In this document: in pieces, positions 1 through 9,042 of the stretch
Position numbering within the stretch: the first letter of the stretch is position 1
How the letters are laid out: the number at the start of each line of letters is the position of its first letter
Source of the DNA: CAIWMF01 sp964402065
Lineage (GTDB): Bacteria; Verrucomicrobiota; Verrucomicrobiia; Chthoniobacterales; UBA6821
Assembly (NCBI GenBank): GCA_964402065.1
Contig: CAYOAN010000004.1
Coordinates: 164,047-228,046, forward strand
Length of the DNA: 64,000 bases
Direction of reading: 5' to 3'
Program-made: the position numbers and the translations under genes
Notes under the pieces: generated by a model
The model's database searches: none
Told to the model about the DNA's origin: nothing
Seen by the model: the letters and a program-made list of their open reading frames with translations, nothing else

Positions 1-576
1 ACGAATAGCTTCAATACTTCGGCCAAATTTGGAGTAAACTAGATTTCGAATTAGCCAAAAGGAAAGTAAGAAAAAAAGACACGTCCATGGCAATGTAGTC
101 AACCTTGGAATACCTAAAAAGCCACGAGGTCCACCCACGTAAGAAATATTTTCTAAACCTGATTTAACAATCATGAGAAAGGCAAGGGTGATGATAGCCA
201 GATAATCGCCTCGTGTTTTAAAAGAAAGAAAAGCAAGTGGGATGCCTACAAGAGAAGCTGCACTCCCTCCGATTAAGACGGAACAAGGAAATAGAATCCA
301 TGGTGCAACTCCAGGGAGCAGTCGAACTGTGACAATGGCAGAAGTATACGCTCCCAACCCCATAAAAGCAGCATGTCCCACTGAAAATTCCCCCATATAA
401 CCATTCACCAAATTGAGGCTCAGAGCCAAAATGGCATTGATCAAAAGCGTAATGAGAATAAAAACCAGATAATTATTTAAATATTCTGGCAACACAAAGG
501 CTGCGGCGATGCTGAGAAGAACGACAACACAGCGAGTAATGAGGCGCGAGTAATATGTAGAAGAAAAAATAGCCAT
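1..576 (-). CDS. livM: Branched-chain amino-acid ABC transporter permease LivM (3' end cut by window edge)
   Basis: Inner-membrane permease of a LIV/HAAT-type ABC importer; it should pair with LivH encoded just upstream. The 192 codons in the window start at ATG 574-576 and read MAIFSSTYYSRL, followed by hydrophobic segments and family-typical stretches such as NLVNGYMGEFSVGHAAFMG and RGDYLAIITLAF. The frame is open to base 1, so the C-terminal third and any ATPase genes lie outside the window. It follows livH by 113 bp on the same strand, consistent with one livK-livH-livM transcript. The family call is firm; the individual substrate (Leu/Ile/Val or another amino acid or amide) cannot be read from sequence. 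Confidence 0.88.
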   Translation of the reverse strand, partial: MAIFSSTYYSRLITRCVVVLLSIAAAFVLPEYLNNYLVFILITLLINAILALSLNLVNGYMGEFSVGHAAFMGLGAYTSAIVTVRLLPGVAPWILFPCSVLIGGSAASLVGIPLAFLSFKTRGDYLAIITLAFLMIVKSGLENISYVGGPRGFLGIPRLTTLPWTCLFFLLSFWLIRNLVYSKFGRSIEAIR

Positions 577-689
577 TGTCAGAATGAAAAAATTAGTGCT
601 CCCATTTAAAAATACAACAGTCAATTAACAATTAGTTTTAAACTTTTTTAACGACGTTCTCCAGGATTTCAGGGGCCGCAAGAATAATG

Positions 690-1607
690 TTATACTTTCC
701 GGATGGGAGGCTCTCCTAGTAGTCCATACGGCTTCACAATTAAAATAAGAAGCAGTAGCGAATAAGCAATTAAATCGCGATAGGTTGAAGGGAGTAATGT
801 AACGCTAATAATTTCAGTTGCTCCCAAAATATAACCTCCGAGAACAGCGCCTCTCATATTTCCGATACCACCAATCACAGCTCCTACAAAGGCTTTCCAC
901 CCAATTACAATACCCATAGAGGAAGAAATAACGGGGTAAGCGAGAGCGTAGAGCAGCCCTGCAGAACCTCCAAGGGCTGCACCAAGCGCAAAAGTCATTG
1001 AAATAATTTTATTAGCAGGAATTCCTAAAAGAGGAACCATTGCATGATTAAAAGAAAGAGCTCTCATCGCGATCCCAAAACGTGTTCTTCTAATAATTAA
1101 ATCGAGTAAAACCATCAAGAGAATAGAAATCCCAATGATAGTAAGTTGAAGCGAGGAAATTGTAACACCTCCAACATAGTAGGAAGTATTAACCAAGAGC
1201 GTTGGCATATGTCGAGGATAGGGACTAAATCCAAGCGTGATGTTTTCAATGATTAATCCACAACCTAGAGCTGTAATAATCGCAGAAACTCGCGGCGCTT
1301 TGCGGATGGGCCGATAAGCAAAACGCTCAATTAAAGCGCCCAATAAGGCAATAAGGCTCATGGTCAGCAAGAGCACCGCCCAAAATGGAGCTCGCACATA
1401 ACTTTCAATAAGCAGCGCTACAAAAGCACCGAGCATAAAAAGATCTCCATGTGCAAAATTAATCATCGTGAGGACGCCGTAAACAAGGCTATACCCTAAT
1501 GCAATCAGTGCGTAGATCGAACCAAGCTGAAGGGCATTGATGGTTTGCTGAGCGAAGTAGTTCATGAATGAAGAGGCTATGGGCTGTAGAAAAAGAGATA
1601 GAATCAT
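690..1607 (-). CDS. livH: Branched-chain amino-acid ABC transporter permease LivH
   Basis: First permease of the LIV/HAAT importer. The 305-residue protein has about eight hydrophobic segments. It carries the LivH signatures ALIALGYSLVYGVLTMINFAHGD near residues 33-55 and a GGIGNMRGAVLGGYILG-type loop near residues 246-262, the cytoplasmic coupling region. Length matches the family. It lies 164 bp downstream of livK and 113 bp upstream of livM on the same strand. No ATPase (livG/livF) is seen in this window; they may follow livM beyond the left edge. The role in branched-chain amino-acid uptake is by homology. Confidence 0.9.
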   Translation of the reverse strand: MILSLFLQPIASSFMNYFAQQTINALQLGSIYALIALGYSLVYGVLTMINFAHGDLFMLGAFVALLIESYVRAPFWAVLLLTMSLIALLGALIERFAYRPIRKAPRVSAIITALGCGLIIENITLGFSPYPRHMPTLLVNTSYYVGGVTISSLQLTIIGISILLMVLLDLIIRRTRFGIAMRALSFNHAMVPLLGIPANKIISMTFALGAALGGSAGLLYALAYPVISSSMGIVIGWKAFVGAVIGGIGNMRGAVLGGYILGATEIISVTLLPSTYRDLIAYSLLLLILIVKPYGLLGEPPIRKV

Positions 1608-1771
1608 AAAATAAAAAATGAAGAAATATTTAAAAGTGAAGAACGTGTTTAAAATCCACTAAGGCTAGTAAAAAGCATGGTGCCTCACTGCCTAGAAATT
1701 GAACGTTGTATTAAACGTGAGTTGACGAGCACCTAAGTAACCACAGCTTCAGTAGAAATTGAGCCACGCTC

Positions 1772-2935
1772 TTAAGGTTCTACCGTTGTCACATAACCAA
1801 AAGCACCATCCTTGACTGTCAATATAACAATGCTTTTCTTAGGATCATGACTCTTTGGTTCATAAATAAAATTTCCTGTGATCCCAGAGAAACGGTCAAC
1901 CGTGCCCATTGAGTCAAGAATCGCAATCCGATCAGGCTTTCCTGCTTTCACGATGGCCTCTGTCAAAATCCCCATGGTATCGTAGGTTAAGGCAGCAATA
2001 TCATCGGGAAGTTGACCAAATTTGTTTTGATACTCAGTAATAAAGTTCTTGATTTGAGAAGCATTAGATTGTGTTGAGAAATGATTAGAAAGAAAAGAGC
2101 CATTTAAGTAGTGGCCAGAATCGAGTTTTAACATTTCAGGAGTACTCCAAGAATTCCCTCCAAGAAAAATCGCAGTAATTCCTAAACGCCGGGCTTGTTC
2201 TGCAATGAGGGGAGCATCGTTATAGTAAGCTGGTAAAAAAAGAAGCTCAGGGTTTGCTTTTTTAATCTTTGTAAGCTGAGCACTAAAATCACGATCGCCT
2301 GTTGTGTATGTTTCTGTATCAACAATTGTGCCTCCTTTTTCGGTAAAAGCTTTTTTGAAAAGAGCCGTTGCACTCGTAGGATATTCGCTAGAAATATCAT
2401 AGAGAATAGCAGCACGTTTGAGATTCAGGTTATTTCTAGCAAATTGAGCCAATGAGGGAATTTCAAGAACATCAGTAAAGCATCCGCGATAGACATACTT
2501 TTTAAAAACTTTTGTTTTAGCATTCATCGTTGTGAGAGGATTTGTTGACCAGGGTGAAAACATAAGGCAATGAAGGCTCTCTGCAATTTCCGCTGATGGA
2601 ATTGCACAGGAACTAATGTTAGGTCCCACCATAGCTAGAATATTTTCTTGAGAAATAAGGCGTTGTGCCACAGCAGCAGCTTGCTCAGGCTTGCCTCCAT
2701 TATCTCCAACAATCAAAGAAACAGGCATTTTGACACCGCCAACATCAACTCCTCCTCGTTGATTGATATGTTCTACAAAAAGTTTTGCCGCATTAACGCA
2801 AGAGGCTCCCACTGCTGGAACTTCGCCAGTCAGTTCAGCGTTAATTCCAATTTTGAGAACTTTTTTATTAGAAGGACAACCAATAACAAGCAGAGAAAAA
2901 ACGAGAAAAAAAAGATGAAGAAGGTTTTTTTTCAT
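1772..2935 (-). CDS. livK: Branched-chain amino-acid ABC transporter substrate-binding lipoprotein
   Basis: Periplasmic ligand-binding component (type I periplasmic binding fold, Leu/Ile/Val-binding family). ATG at 2933-2935 is chosen over an in-frame ATG 51 bp upstream. From there the N-terminus reads MKKNLLHLFFLVFSLLVIGC, a lipoprotein signal peptide with a lipobox ending at Cys20, and overlap with the upstream gene is avoided. The mature part begins with the family-typical KIGINAELTGEVPAVGAS and continues with GVDVGGVKMPVSLIVGDNGG and a MVGPNISSCAIPS loop. It is 387 aa, a normal size. It heads the livK-livH-livM set and follows the sigma-factor pair by 26 bp, so it may be co-transcribed with them. 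Confidence 0.88.
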   Translation of the reverse strand: MKKNLLHLFFLVFSLLVIGCPSNKKVLKIGINAELTGEVPAVGASCVNAAKLFVEHINQRGGVDVGGVKMPVSLIVGDNGGKPEQAAAVAQRLISQENILAMVGPNISSCAIPSAEIAESLHCLMFSPWSTNPLTTMNAKTKVFKKYVYRGCFTDVLEIPSLAQFARNNLNLKRAAILYDISSEYPTSATALFKKAFTEKGGTIVDTETYTTGDRDFSAQLTKIKKANPELLFLPAYYNDAPLIAEQARRLGITAIFLGGNSWSTPEMLKLDSGHYLNGSFLSNHFSTQSNASQIKNFITEYQNKFGQLPDDIAALTYDTMGILTEAIVKAGKPDRIAILDSMGTVDRFSGITGNFIYEPKSHDPKKSIVILTVKDGAFGYVTTVEP

Positions 2936-2961
2936 AAGATGATTAGCAAGACGAAAGCGTG

Positions 2962-3423
2962 CTAAAAAGTTTTTGCTGATGAACAAGCTGCTCTTCTTTT
3001 GAGCGTAAAAGAAAGCGGTGATACAACATCTCCAGTCTTGTCACTTTTTTTCTTTACCTCAAAAGTAACTGGCTCAATTCGATCTTGGAAAGTAGGCGAA
3101 GAAACATAATTCAGGGGCGCTTCCAGTTCTTCCGAAACAAGTGGATTGATCTCTTGCTGGTGATTTAATCGAGGTGCTCGTAAAATCAAAACGCTCAAGA
3201 AAACTGCAATGGCAGTAGCACTTGCATAGGCTAATGTTGGAATGTGGAAATGAGTAAAGATATTTTCAAATTGAGCCTGAATTTTTTCGAAAAATGAAGG
3301 GTTCATGGAGAGGCGTGCTTGGCGTCGATGAAACTCATCAATAAAATGTTCTACTGCATCTGGTGAAGGAATCTCACACTGATGAGCTACCCGTAATAAA
3401 TTCTGAAGCACTTGGTCATCCAT
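2962..3423 (-). CDS. Small single-pass membrane protein, candidate anti-sigma factor
   Basis: A 153-residue protein with no family I recognise. The N-terminal 55 residues are charged and probably cytoplasmic. One hydrophobic segment follows near residues 63-80 (TLAYASATAIAVFLSVLIL), then a basic, presumably periplasmic tail. Size, topology and position right after an ECF sigma gene (29 bp downstream, same strand) are what is usually seen for an anti-sigma factor. No zinc-binding anti-sigma motif (HxxxCxxC) is visible, so the role is inferred from context only. It could instead be a membrane protein that merely shares the operon. Confidence 0.5.
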   Translation of the reverse strand: MDDQVLQNLLRVAHQCEIPSPDAVEHFIDEFHRRQARLSMNPSFFEKIQAQFENIFTHFHIPTLAYASATAIAVFLSVLILRAPRLNHQQEINPLVSEELEAPLNYVSSPTFQDRIEPVTFEVKKKSDKTGDVVSPLSFTLKRRAACSSAKTF

Positions 3424-3452
3424 AAATAGTAATAACAGAAGGGATCTTAGTT

Positions 3453-4040
3453 TTATTTTACATGAAACTCTTGAAGCGAGTTTTTTAATTGTTGATGAGC
3501 ATAAAAAAGACGCGATCGCACAGTCCCTTCTGTTGTTTTTAAAATTTTAGCAATTTCAGACTGAGGGATACCTTGAATATCAAAAAGAGTCACAACAGCT
3601 CGATGATGCTGTGAAAGTTTGCTCATTGCGATGGTCAACTTTTTTTGAAATTCTTGCGTGTTGATTAAATGGCGGGGATCTTTTTTATTAGCGGCCTCTA
3701 AAAAACCAGGATCACTTTCTAGAAATTCCTCAGTATTATCAATGCTCGAATGTTGGCGACGCTTTCTTTTTTTTAGAAAATTCAACGTCATGTTTACAGC
3801 AATGCGGTGAATCCAGGTATAAAAACTCGATTCTCCCTTGAAGGTTCCAATAGAGCGGTAAGCCTTAGAAAAGGTGTCCTGCAACAAATCATTAGTATCC
3901 TCATGATTGGAAGTCATGTGATAGATTAGCCCATAAAGCCGACCATGATATTTTCGAATGAGATCATCAAAGGCAGAGACATCTCCTTCTTTTGTTTTGA
4001 CGACGAGGTCACTATCAGAAATTGCTTCAATGGGCAACAT
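3453..4040 (-). CDS. ECF-type RNA polymerase sigma-70 factor
   Basis: Directs RNA polymerase to a specialised promoter set, probably for envelope or nutrient stress. The 195-residue protein has sigma region 2 near residues 20-95 (DLIRKYHGRLYGLIYHM, then DLLQDTFSKAYRSI and the FYTWIHRIAVNMTLNFL helix). Region 4 lies near residues 138-190, with the helix-turn-helix IPQSEIAKILKTTEGTVRSR. No regions 1 or 3 are present, as expected for an ECF (RpoE-like) sigma factor. The gene is followed by a small membrane protein that could be its anti-sigma factor and then by the liv transporter genes. Its regulon cannot be read from the window. Confidence 0.9.
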   Translation of the reverse strand: MLPIEAISDSDLVVKTKEGDVSAFDDLIRKYHGRLYGLIYHMTSNHEDTNDLLQDTFSKAYRSIGTFKGESSFYTWIHRIAVNMTLNFLKKRKRRQHSSIDNTEEFLESDPGFLEAANKKDPRHLINTQEFQKKLTIAMSKLSQHHRAVVTLFDIQGIPQSEIAKILKTTEGTVRSRLFYAHQQLKNSLQEFHVK

Positions 4041-4085
4041 GGAAGCAAAGCCTATGCTGTTTTTCCCTTAAGAGAAATCATTTTT

Positions 4086-4988
4086 TTAAACTAAAACAGC
4101 TAAGCGTTTCTTTTCGATCGTAATCTTAATCGGAATATGAGCTATCATCTCGCCATCTAATTCAAAAGGAATTTTAAAACGGCTATCTTGAGGAGTAATA
4201 GTAAACTCTTTGGCTTTGAAATATTGGACCGTCCGAAGAGATTTTGACCGCCCAATAAGCAATGCAGGAAGATTCCATAACAACTCCCAAAAATGATGAT
4301 ATTTAAAGAGGAGAGCATGAAGGTAGCCATCATCAAGAGCTGCCTCTGGAAAAAAAGGAAAAGCACCCCCATAAAACTTTCCATTTCCTAATAAGAGAGA
4401 AGAACCTTTTTGTTCGATCGCTTCTTCACAATGAAGCAGAAACATTGGTTGTTTTTTAAAAAGAAGTTTTAAAAAGGAGAAAAAATAACTGACAGGGCCA
4501 AAAGCCATCTTGGATTCGTTACTGGTCTCCTCCAAGACTTCAGCATCTAAGCCAATCCCAGCTAGCTGAACAAAGAACCGTTGTTGTTGTGTTTTAAGAT
4601 GAGTCACACACGCAAGATCGACATGACGAAATCGATTTTCTAAAATCACCTCCCATGCCCCTTCAAGGGAATCGAGTGGAAGCTTTAACTCTGTTGCAAA
4701 AACATTCATTGTCCCAAGCGGCAAGATGCCCAGAGATGGCAAAGGAGTACCACTTACAGAGCTAGAAATCAGTCCATTCATCACTTCATTAATCAAACCA
4801 TCACCACCTGCAGCAACAATTTTTTGATACCCTTGTGCAACAGCTTCTCTAGCTAACTCTTCAGCTTCTCGTGGATAAGTAGTTAGTTTAATCACAGGAT
4901 TGCCGGGAAGTTCTTGCAGTACCTCCACAAAACTTCTAGCTCGGCCACTTCCTGCAGCTGGATTTAGGATCACAAAGGGAGAATTCAT
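4086..4988 (-). CDS. Diacylglycerol kinase-family lipid kinase (YegS/BmrU-like)
   Basis: Soluble ATP-dependent lipid kinase of the DAGK catalytic-domain family, phosphorylating diacylglycerol or a related lipid. The ATP-binding motif GGDG is at residues 61-64 and continues as LINEVMNGL. The N-terminal ILNPAAGSGRA (7-17) and a central LPLGTMNVFATEL are also family-typical, and the C-terminal beta-sandwich half contains FELDGEM. Length (300 aa) matches YegS/BmrU proteins. The gene lies 45 bp upstream of the sigma-factor gene on the same strand and is divergent from the AsmA-like gene. Substrate identity is unknown. Confidence 0.87.
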   Translation of the reverse strand: MNSPFVILNPAAGSGRARSFVEVLQELPGNPVIKLTTYPREAEELAREAVAQGYQKIVAAGGDGLINEVMNGLISSSVSGTPLPSLGILPLGTMNVFATELKLPLDSLEGAWEVILENRFRHVDLACVTHLKTQQQRFFVQLAGIGLDAEVLEETSNESKMAFGPVSYFFSFLKLLFKKQPMFLLHCEEAIEQKGSSLLLGNGKFYGGAFPFFPEAALDDGYLHALLFKYHHFWELLWNLPALLIGRSKSLRTVQYFKAKEFTITPQDSRFKIPFELDGEMIAHIPIKITIEKKRLAVLV

Positions 4989-5125
4989 TCAAAATGAAGT
5001 AACGAGCAAAGAATCAAGAGTCAACATAAACAGAAAAACAATTCATCTTGTTTTTACCAACATTTGCAACTCACTGGAGTAACTAATTAACTTCCAATCA
5101 GCCAAGATCTGGCTACAGTTTTTTC

Positions 5126-6196
5126 GTGCACACTCGAAAAAAATTTCTACTTTTCTTTGCCATTGTTATCAGCGCTCTTACTGCGATAACGATATCAGTC
5201 AATTTCATGATCCATTCGGATGGGGTGCAAGGAAAACTTCAGCAACAAGTAGAAAGAATGCTAGGAGTACCTGTCAAAATGGGGAGACTCTCGTTTAATC
5301 CTTTTACAGGATTTCATCTTTCACACATAACGGTAACGACGACAGCTCATTCTTCCATCGATGCTACTTTTGTTAACTTCATGCCATCTTGGAAGTCGTT
5401 GCTCTCTTCCTTTTGGGAAGCTGCCAAAATGAAAAAATGGGGCGGTGTTTTGCACATTAGTAAGGTAACCTTGAATAACAATTTTTCTTTAAGGAATTTC
5501 AAAGCTCACTTAAGAAAAAAGAGCGCTAGCTTTGTTATCGATCCCTTTTCTAGTGACGTTGCGGGAGGTCAGTTAAATGGCTCTTTTTTAATGCAACAGG
5601 AAAACAATTGCTCTCCTTATCAACTTAACCTTTCTTTTTCTAAGGTAGAACTCAAAGAGCTTCTCAAAGGAACGGAATCAATTGAAGGAACACTACAAGG
5701 AACTTTTTTCATGAAAGGCATTTTAGAAGATGCTCAAAAAAAAGAGGGTGAGGGAACTTTAGAAGCCAACGGCATGAAATTTAAACCGGGTGGACCCTTG
5801 GCTCAAATTGGAAAGCTCTTGCAAATTGAAGAGCTTCAACTTCTCAAATTTAATGAGGCAGGTGCTACTTATGCAGTAACCCCTCGTGAAATCATTGTAA
5901 AATCCTTCAATTTGAGTTCTAGCAATTTGATGATTCGCGGACAGGGAGCCATTTCCTACGAAGGAACACTTCGACTGAATGCTCTTTTATTGGTCAACGC
6001 AAAGCTGCAGTCACGCTTGCAAGGGCTCCTTCCCATCAACTTGTTGGTTCCTTCGAGCGAGGTTGGTTTTGTAGCTATTCCATTTGAAATCACTGGCTCT
6101 CTTGATCATCTTCATAGCACTTTACTGGAACACGTACCACTTCCCTCCATTAACAGCAATGTGCAAGGAGTCATCCGTCAGCTTTTGAAGTTTTAA
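5126..6196 (+). CDS. AsmA-like membrane-anchored protein
   Basis: A 356-residue protein with an N-terminal signal anchor (hydrophobic near residues 7-25). The following stretch is typical of AsmA/TamB-family N-termini: DGVQGKLQQQVERMLGVPVKMGRLSFNP in outline (about residues 32-59), then GFHLSHITVTT. The remainder is beta-rich. Such proteins span the periplasm and take part in phospholipid transport or outer-membrane biogenesis. The start used is GTG at 5126, because no ATG precedes the signal anchor. The gene is directly followed by rsmD and waaA, so it fits an envelope-linked unit. Similarity is of the remote kind; the family is likely, the exact function unknown. Confidence 0.6.
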   Translation: MHTRKKFLLFFAIVISALTAITISVNFMIHSDGVQGKLQQQVERMLGVPVKMGRLSFNPFTGFHLSHITVTTTAHSSIDATFVNFMPSWKSLLSSFWEAAKMKKWGGVLHISKVTLNNNFSLRNFKAHLRKKSASFVIDPFSSDVAGGQLNGSFLMQQENNCSPYQLNLSFSKVELKELLKGTESIEGTLQGTFFMKGILEDAQKKEGEGTLEANGMKFKPGGPLAQIGKLLQIEELQLLKFNEAGATYAVTPREIIVKSFNLSSSNLMIRGQGAISYEGTLRLNALLLVNAKLQSRLQGLLPINLLVPSSEVGFVAIPFEITGSLDHLHSTLLEHVPLPSINSNVQGVIRQLLKF

Positions 6197-6197
6197 C

Positions 6198-6746
6198 ATG
6201 CGCATTATTGCAGGCACAGCTAAAGGGCAAACTCTCAAAACTCCGGCTTCCGTCACACGGCCCACGATGGATCGAGTCAGAGCAGCCATCTTTTCCATGC
6301 TAGGAGAACGTGTTCCTGAAGCACGAGTACTTGATCTTTTTGCAGGCACAGGAGCGATGGGGATTGAGGCTTTAAGCCGCGGGGCAACGGCTGCAGTTTT
6401 TGTAGATCAAGATAGAAAATCAGTTGAGGTCATTCGTCAAAACTTAGCTGTGACCAAGTTGACAGCCACTATCAAGCAAAGCGATGCCATTTCTTTTCTA
6501 AAACATCAACAAGAGAAGTTTGATTTAATTTTTGCCGATCCACCATACACTTCAAATGCAGAGAGTGACTTCATCGCTAAGTTACTTGCTTCGCCAGAGC
6601 TCCTTTCAGCAATGCTTGAGGATGGAATTTTAATTTTAGAATGTGAAAAGCAACAATCGATCCCCGAAGTTCCACAACTTGAACAGTTGATTGATCGCAC
6701 TTATGGTGTAACTCGTGTTGTCCTTTTTCGAAAAAATAGTGCATGA
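6198..6746 (+). CDS. rsmD: 16S rRNA (guanine(966)-N(2))-methyltransferase RsmD
   Basis: Uses S-adenosylmethionine to methylate N2 of a conserved guanine of 16S rRNA during 30S assembly. The 182-residue protein begins with the RsmD signature MRIIAGTAKGQTL. It has TRPTMDRVRAAIFSML (20-35), the SAM-binding motif I DLFAGTGAMGIEAL (46-59) and the N-methyltransferase catalytic motif DPPY (114-117). The ATG is 1 bp after the stop of the AsmA-like gene, and the last codons overlap the start of waaA (ATGA overlap), so translation is probably coupled. Confidence 0.95.
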   Translation: MRIIAGTAKGQTLKTPASVTRPTMDRVRAAIFSMLGERVPEARVLDLFAGTGAMGIEALSRGATAAVFVDQDRKSVEVIRQNLAVTKLTATIKQSDAISFLKHQQEKFDLIFADPPYTSNAESDFIAKLLASPELLSAMLEDGILILECEKQQSIPEVPQLEQLIDRTYGVTRVVLFRKNSA

Positions 6747-8062
6747 AACTCTTCCAACTTTTTTACAACTTATTTTTTCCACTCGGCCTGATTATTATTC
6801 TTCCACAGTACCTCCCTCGAATGTTCAAGCGGGGTGGATATCAAGATCAGTTTTCTCAACGCCTTGGAATTTTTGATAAAGCAACACGAAACCGCATTGG
6901 ACAGGGGCGCATTTGGGTCCATGCCGTAAGTGTGGGAGAAGTTTTAATCGCGCTTAAATTTATTAATCGCTGGAAAGAAAAAAATCCTGAAGCCCGCTTT
7001 CTACTTTCCACGACAACAGCAACTGCTCTCCTGATTGCCAACAAACAAGCTTCCGATTGGTTAGAGCCTATCAGTAATCCTATTGATTTTTTCTTCATTA
7101 CCAACAAGCTTGTTAATCAATTTCAACCAGCTGCTCTCGTCATGGTGGAAGGAGATGTTTGGCCTCAGCGACTTTTTTATGCAACACAAAAAAAGATTCC
7201 AACAGCGTTACTAACGGCTCGTCTTTCACCACGTTCTGAGGGGCGCATGAAACGCTTTCGTTGGTTAATAAAGCCATTTTTTAATCAACTCGATCTGATC
7301 ACACTTCCCTCTGCTAAGGATCAAGAGCGTTGGCTTTCGCTGGGCATTAATGCCTCTCGCCTAAAAATCACGGGGAATATGAAGTATGATCAAGATGGAA
7401 TTCCAGTAGCCCTGTATCCTAGTGATGCTGATCAGGTCTTTAAAAGTCTTGGTTGGGAAAAAACAGATCCTGTGTTTTTTGCAGGAAGCACTCATAACCT
7501 TGAAGAGGAAGAAATTTTGCTGAGAGCTTGGTTAGATCTAAGGAAAAAATTTTCCAATCTGCGCATCCTGATTGCACCACGTTATGTTGAGCGACGCCAA
7601 GAACTCTTGGGGCTTTTTGAAAAATATCATATCGCTGCAGCACTTCGTTCTAAAAAAATAGAAAAATGCACTGATGCCTTCATTCTTGATACCACTGGTG
7701 AATTGAACTCTTGGTACTCAGTGGCAACTTTTGTTTTTGTTGGAAAAAGCCTTGAGGTGGGGGGCGCACATGGCGGTCACAATCCTGTAGAGCCTTTGGC
7801 ACTGAAAAAGCCAGTACTCGTTGGGCCTTCAATGGAAAATTTCGAGCCCCTAATTTCGGAGCTTCGTCAAGTTCGAGGCGTGACTGAGGTTAATAACCAA
7901 CACGAAATTGTTGAAATCGCAGAATATTTTTTACTTCATCCCAAAGAAGCAACAGCAAGTGTGGAGCGCGGGCTGAGCACACTACAAGACCATCAAGGGT
8001 CCGTTGAGCGGACGTGTGAGTTATTGAAGAAAAGTATAACTCGTTCTTTTCTGAATCTCTGA
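6743..8062 (+). CDS. waaA: 3-deoxy-D-manno-octulosonic acid (Kdo) transferase
   Basis: Adds Kdo to lipid A precursor in LPS inner-core synthesis at the cytoplasmic face of the inner membrane. The 439-residue protein has an N-terminal membrane anchor (FFPLGLIIILPQYLP, 11-25), the catalytic loop HAVSVGEV (60-67, Glu66) and STTTATAL of the N-terminal GT-B half. The C-terminal half shows FAGSTHNLEEEEILL and the nucleotide-sugar loop GGAHGGHNPVEP near residue 341. Length is normal for the family. It overlaps rsmD by 4 bp. This gene shows that the organism makes lipid A/LPS. Confidence 0.95.
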   Translation: MKLFQLFYNLFFPLGLIIILPQYLPRMFKRGGYQDQFSQRLGIFDKATRNRIGQGRIWVHAVSVGEVLIALKFINRWKEKNPEARFLLSTTTATALLIANKQASDWLEPISNPIDFFFITNKLVNQFQPAALVMVEGDVWPQRLFYATQKKIPTALLTARLSPRSEGRMKRFRWLIKPFFNQLDLITLPSAKDQERWLSLGINASRLKITGNMKYDQDGIPVALYPSDADQVFKSLGWEKTDPVFFAGSTHNLEEEEILLRAWLDLRKKFSNLRILIAPRYVERRQELLGLFEKYHIAAALRSKKIEKCTDAFILDTTGELNSWYSVATFVFVGKSLEVGGAHGGHNPVEPLALKKPVLVGPSMENFEPLISELRQVRGVTEVNNQHEIVEIAEYFLLHPKEATASVERGLSTLQDHQGSVERTCELLKKSITRSFLNL

Positions 8063-8174
8063 TTGAACTTGTGACAAGCGAACGGTAGTGATCCGAGACT
8101 GAGCTCTTCTTTATTCCTTAAACAAATTTTTATAGTGTATTTTTAAACTCCTTTACTTTTCAGGTAGCAAGCCT

Positions 8175-8684
8175 ATGAAACAGCGATTTTCTCTTTTCGT
8201 TATCTCGTTTTTTTTGATCATGTTCTCTTCGCTACAAGGGTGGCCAATGATGGAACGGTCTTCGTTAGATGCCAAGGAGGGGAGAGCCTCAGGAGGAAGG
8301 ATGCCGGAAAGAGAGCAGGGAGACGCAAGAGAATCGACTGATTTATCAAGAGAGGAAGAACATCAATCTATTAGCACCTCAAGCCAAGATATTGCAGGAG
8401 AGGCTAAGCATGATGTTACTGAGGAGAGCGAGCGGTTACAGAGTTCTGCCGATCTGCTGGAATGGATCAACGAATTGAAACATTCCATTGTTGAAAGGCA
8501 TCCTGATATCGATTGGAACAATGCTGAAAGGGTTGACTCTTGTATTGAGGAAGCGCTGTTAAATGATAATAAGCTTGGCTACATCGCTAAGCTCAAGGCA
8601 AGAGAAGGGAATGTAGATGCTGACAAGAAGAGAGTTGAAAATTTCTTGGAAGAACCAAATCTGTTTTCTGTTTTTCTTGAATAA
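8175..8684 (+). CDS. Small secreted hydrophilic protein of unknown function
   Basis: I do not recognise this 169-residue protein. It starts with a clear signal peptide (MKQRFSLFVISFFLIMFSSLQG) with likely cleavage near residue 22-23. A low-complexity, strongly charged stretch rich in Glu, Arg and Ser follows (about residues 30-85), and then a more ordered, helix-prone C-terminal half (DLLEWINELKHSIVERHPDI). No cysteine pair, lipobox or catalytic motif is apparent. It stands alone between waaA and a hairpin that looks like an intrinsic terminator. The product should be exported to the periplasm or beyond. Confidence 0.6.
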   Translation: MKQRFSLFVISFFLIMFSSLQGWPMMERSSLDAKEGRASGGRMPEREQGDARESTDLSREEEHQSISTSSQDIAGEAKHDVTEESERLQSSADLLEWINELKHSIVERHPDIDWNNAERVDSCIEEALLNDNKLGYIAKLKAREGNVDADKKRVENFLEEPNLFSVFLE

Positions 8685-8789
8685 GAATGACACATGATCA
8701 GACACGTGAGCGCTTATTGAGTAAAATTTTTTACCCCCTCTTTCAAGAGAGGCGCTACTCTCTGAGATTCCTTAGTCAAAATTCTAAAA

Positions 8790-8821
8790 ATGCTCCAGGA
8801 TGCCCTAGGATGCATTTTTTT
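8790..8821 (+). terminator. Candidate rho-independent terminator
   Basis: A hairpin with arms ATGCTCCAGG and CCTAGGATGCAT (two single-base bulges, loop ATGC) is followed directly by seven T. It lies about 100 bp downstream of the small secreted-protein gene and faces the convergent glgX. The rest of the 358-bp gap (8685-9042) holds a short CTCTTTCAAGAGAG inverted repeat near 8738 and otherwise nothing I can name. Confidence 0.55.
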
Positions 8822-9042
8822 GAAGGGGGTGCTATGGGTAAATAGCATCAAAAAATATTTTTTTATTTTTGCTTAAATTTAAATCCATTAATCAAAAAGA
8901 AAAGATGTTACGTTAAGTTTTCAACGCCATTGATCATTACTCTTTTTAGATTTCTCTCTGTAACAAATGCAAGCATTATAAAGCGTTTTCGTCAAAACGA
9001 TCTAACAAGCAAGGCCTCTTTCCCATTCCTAATGGCTCTACT

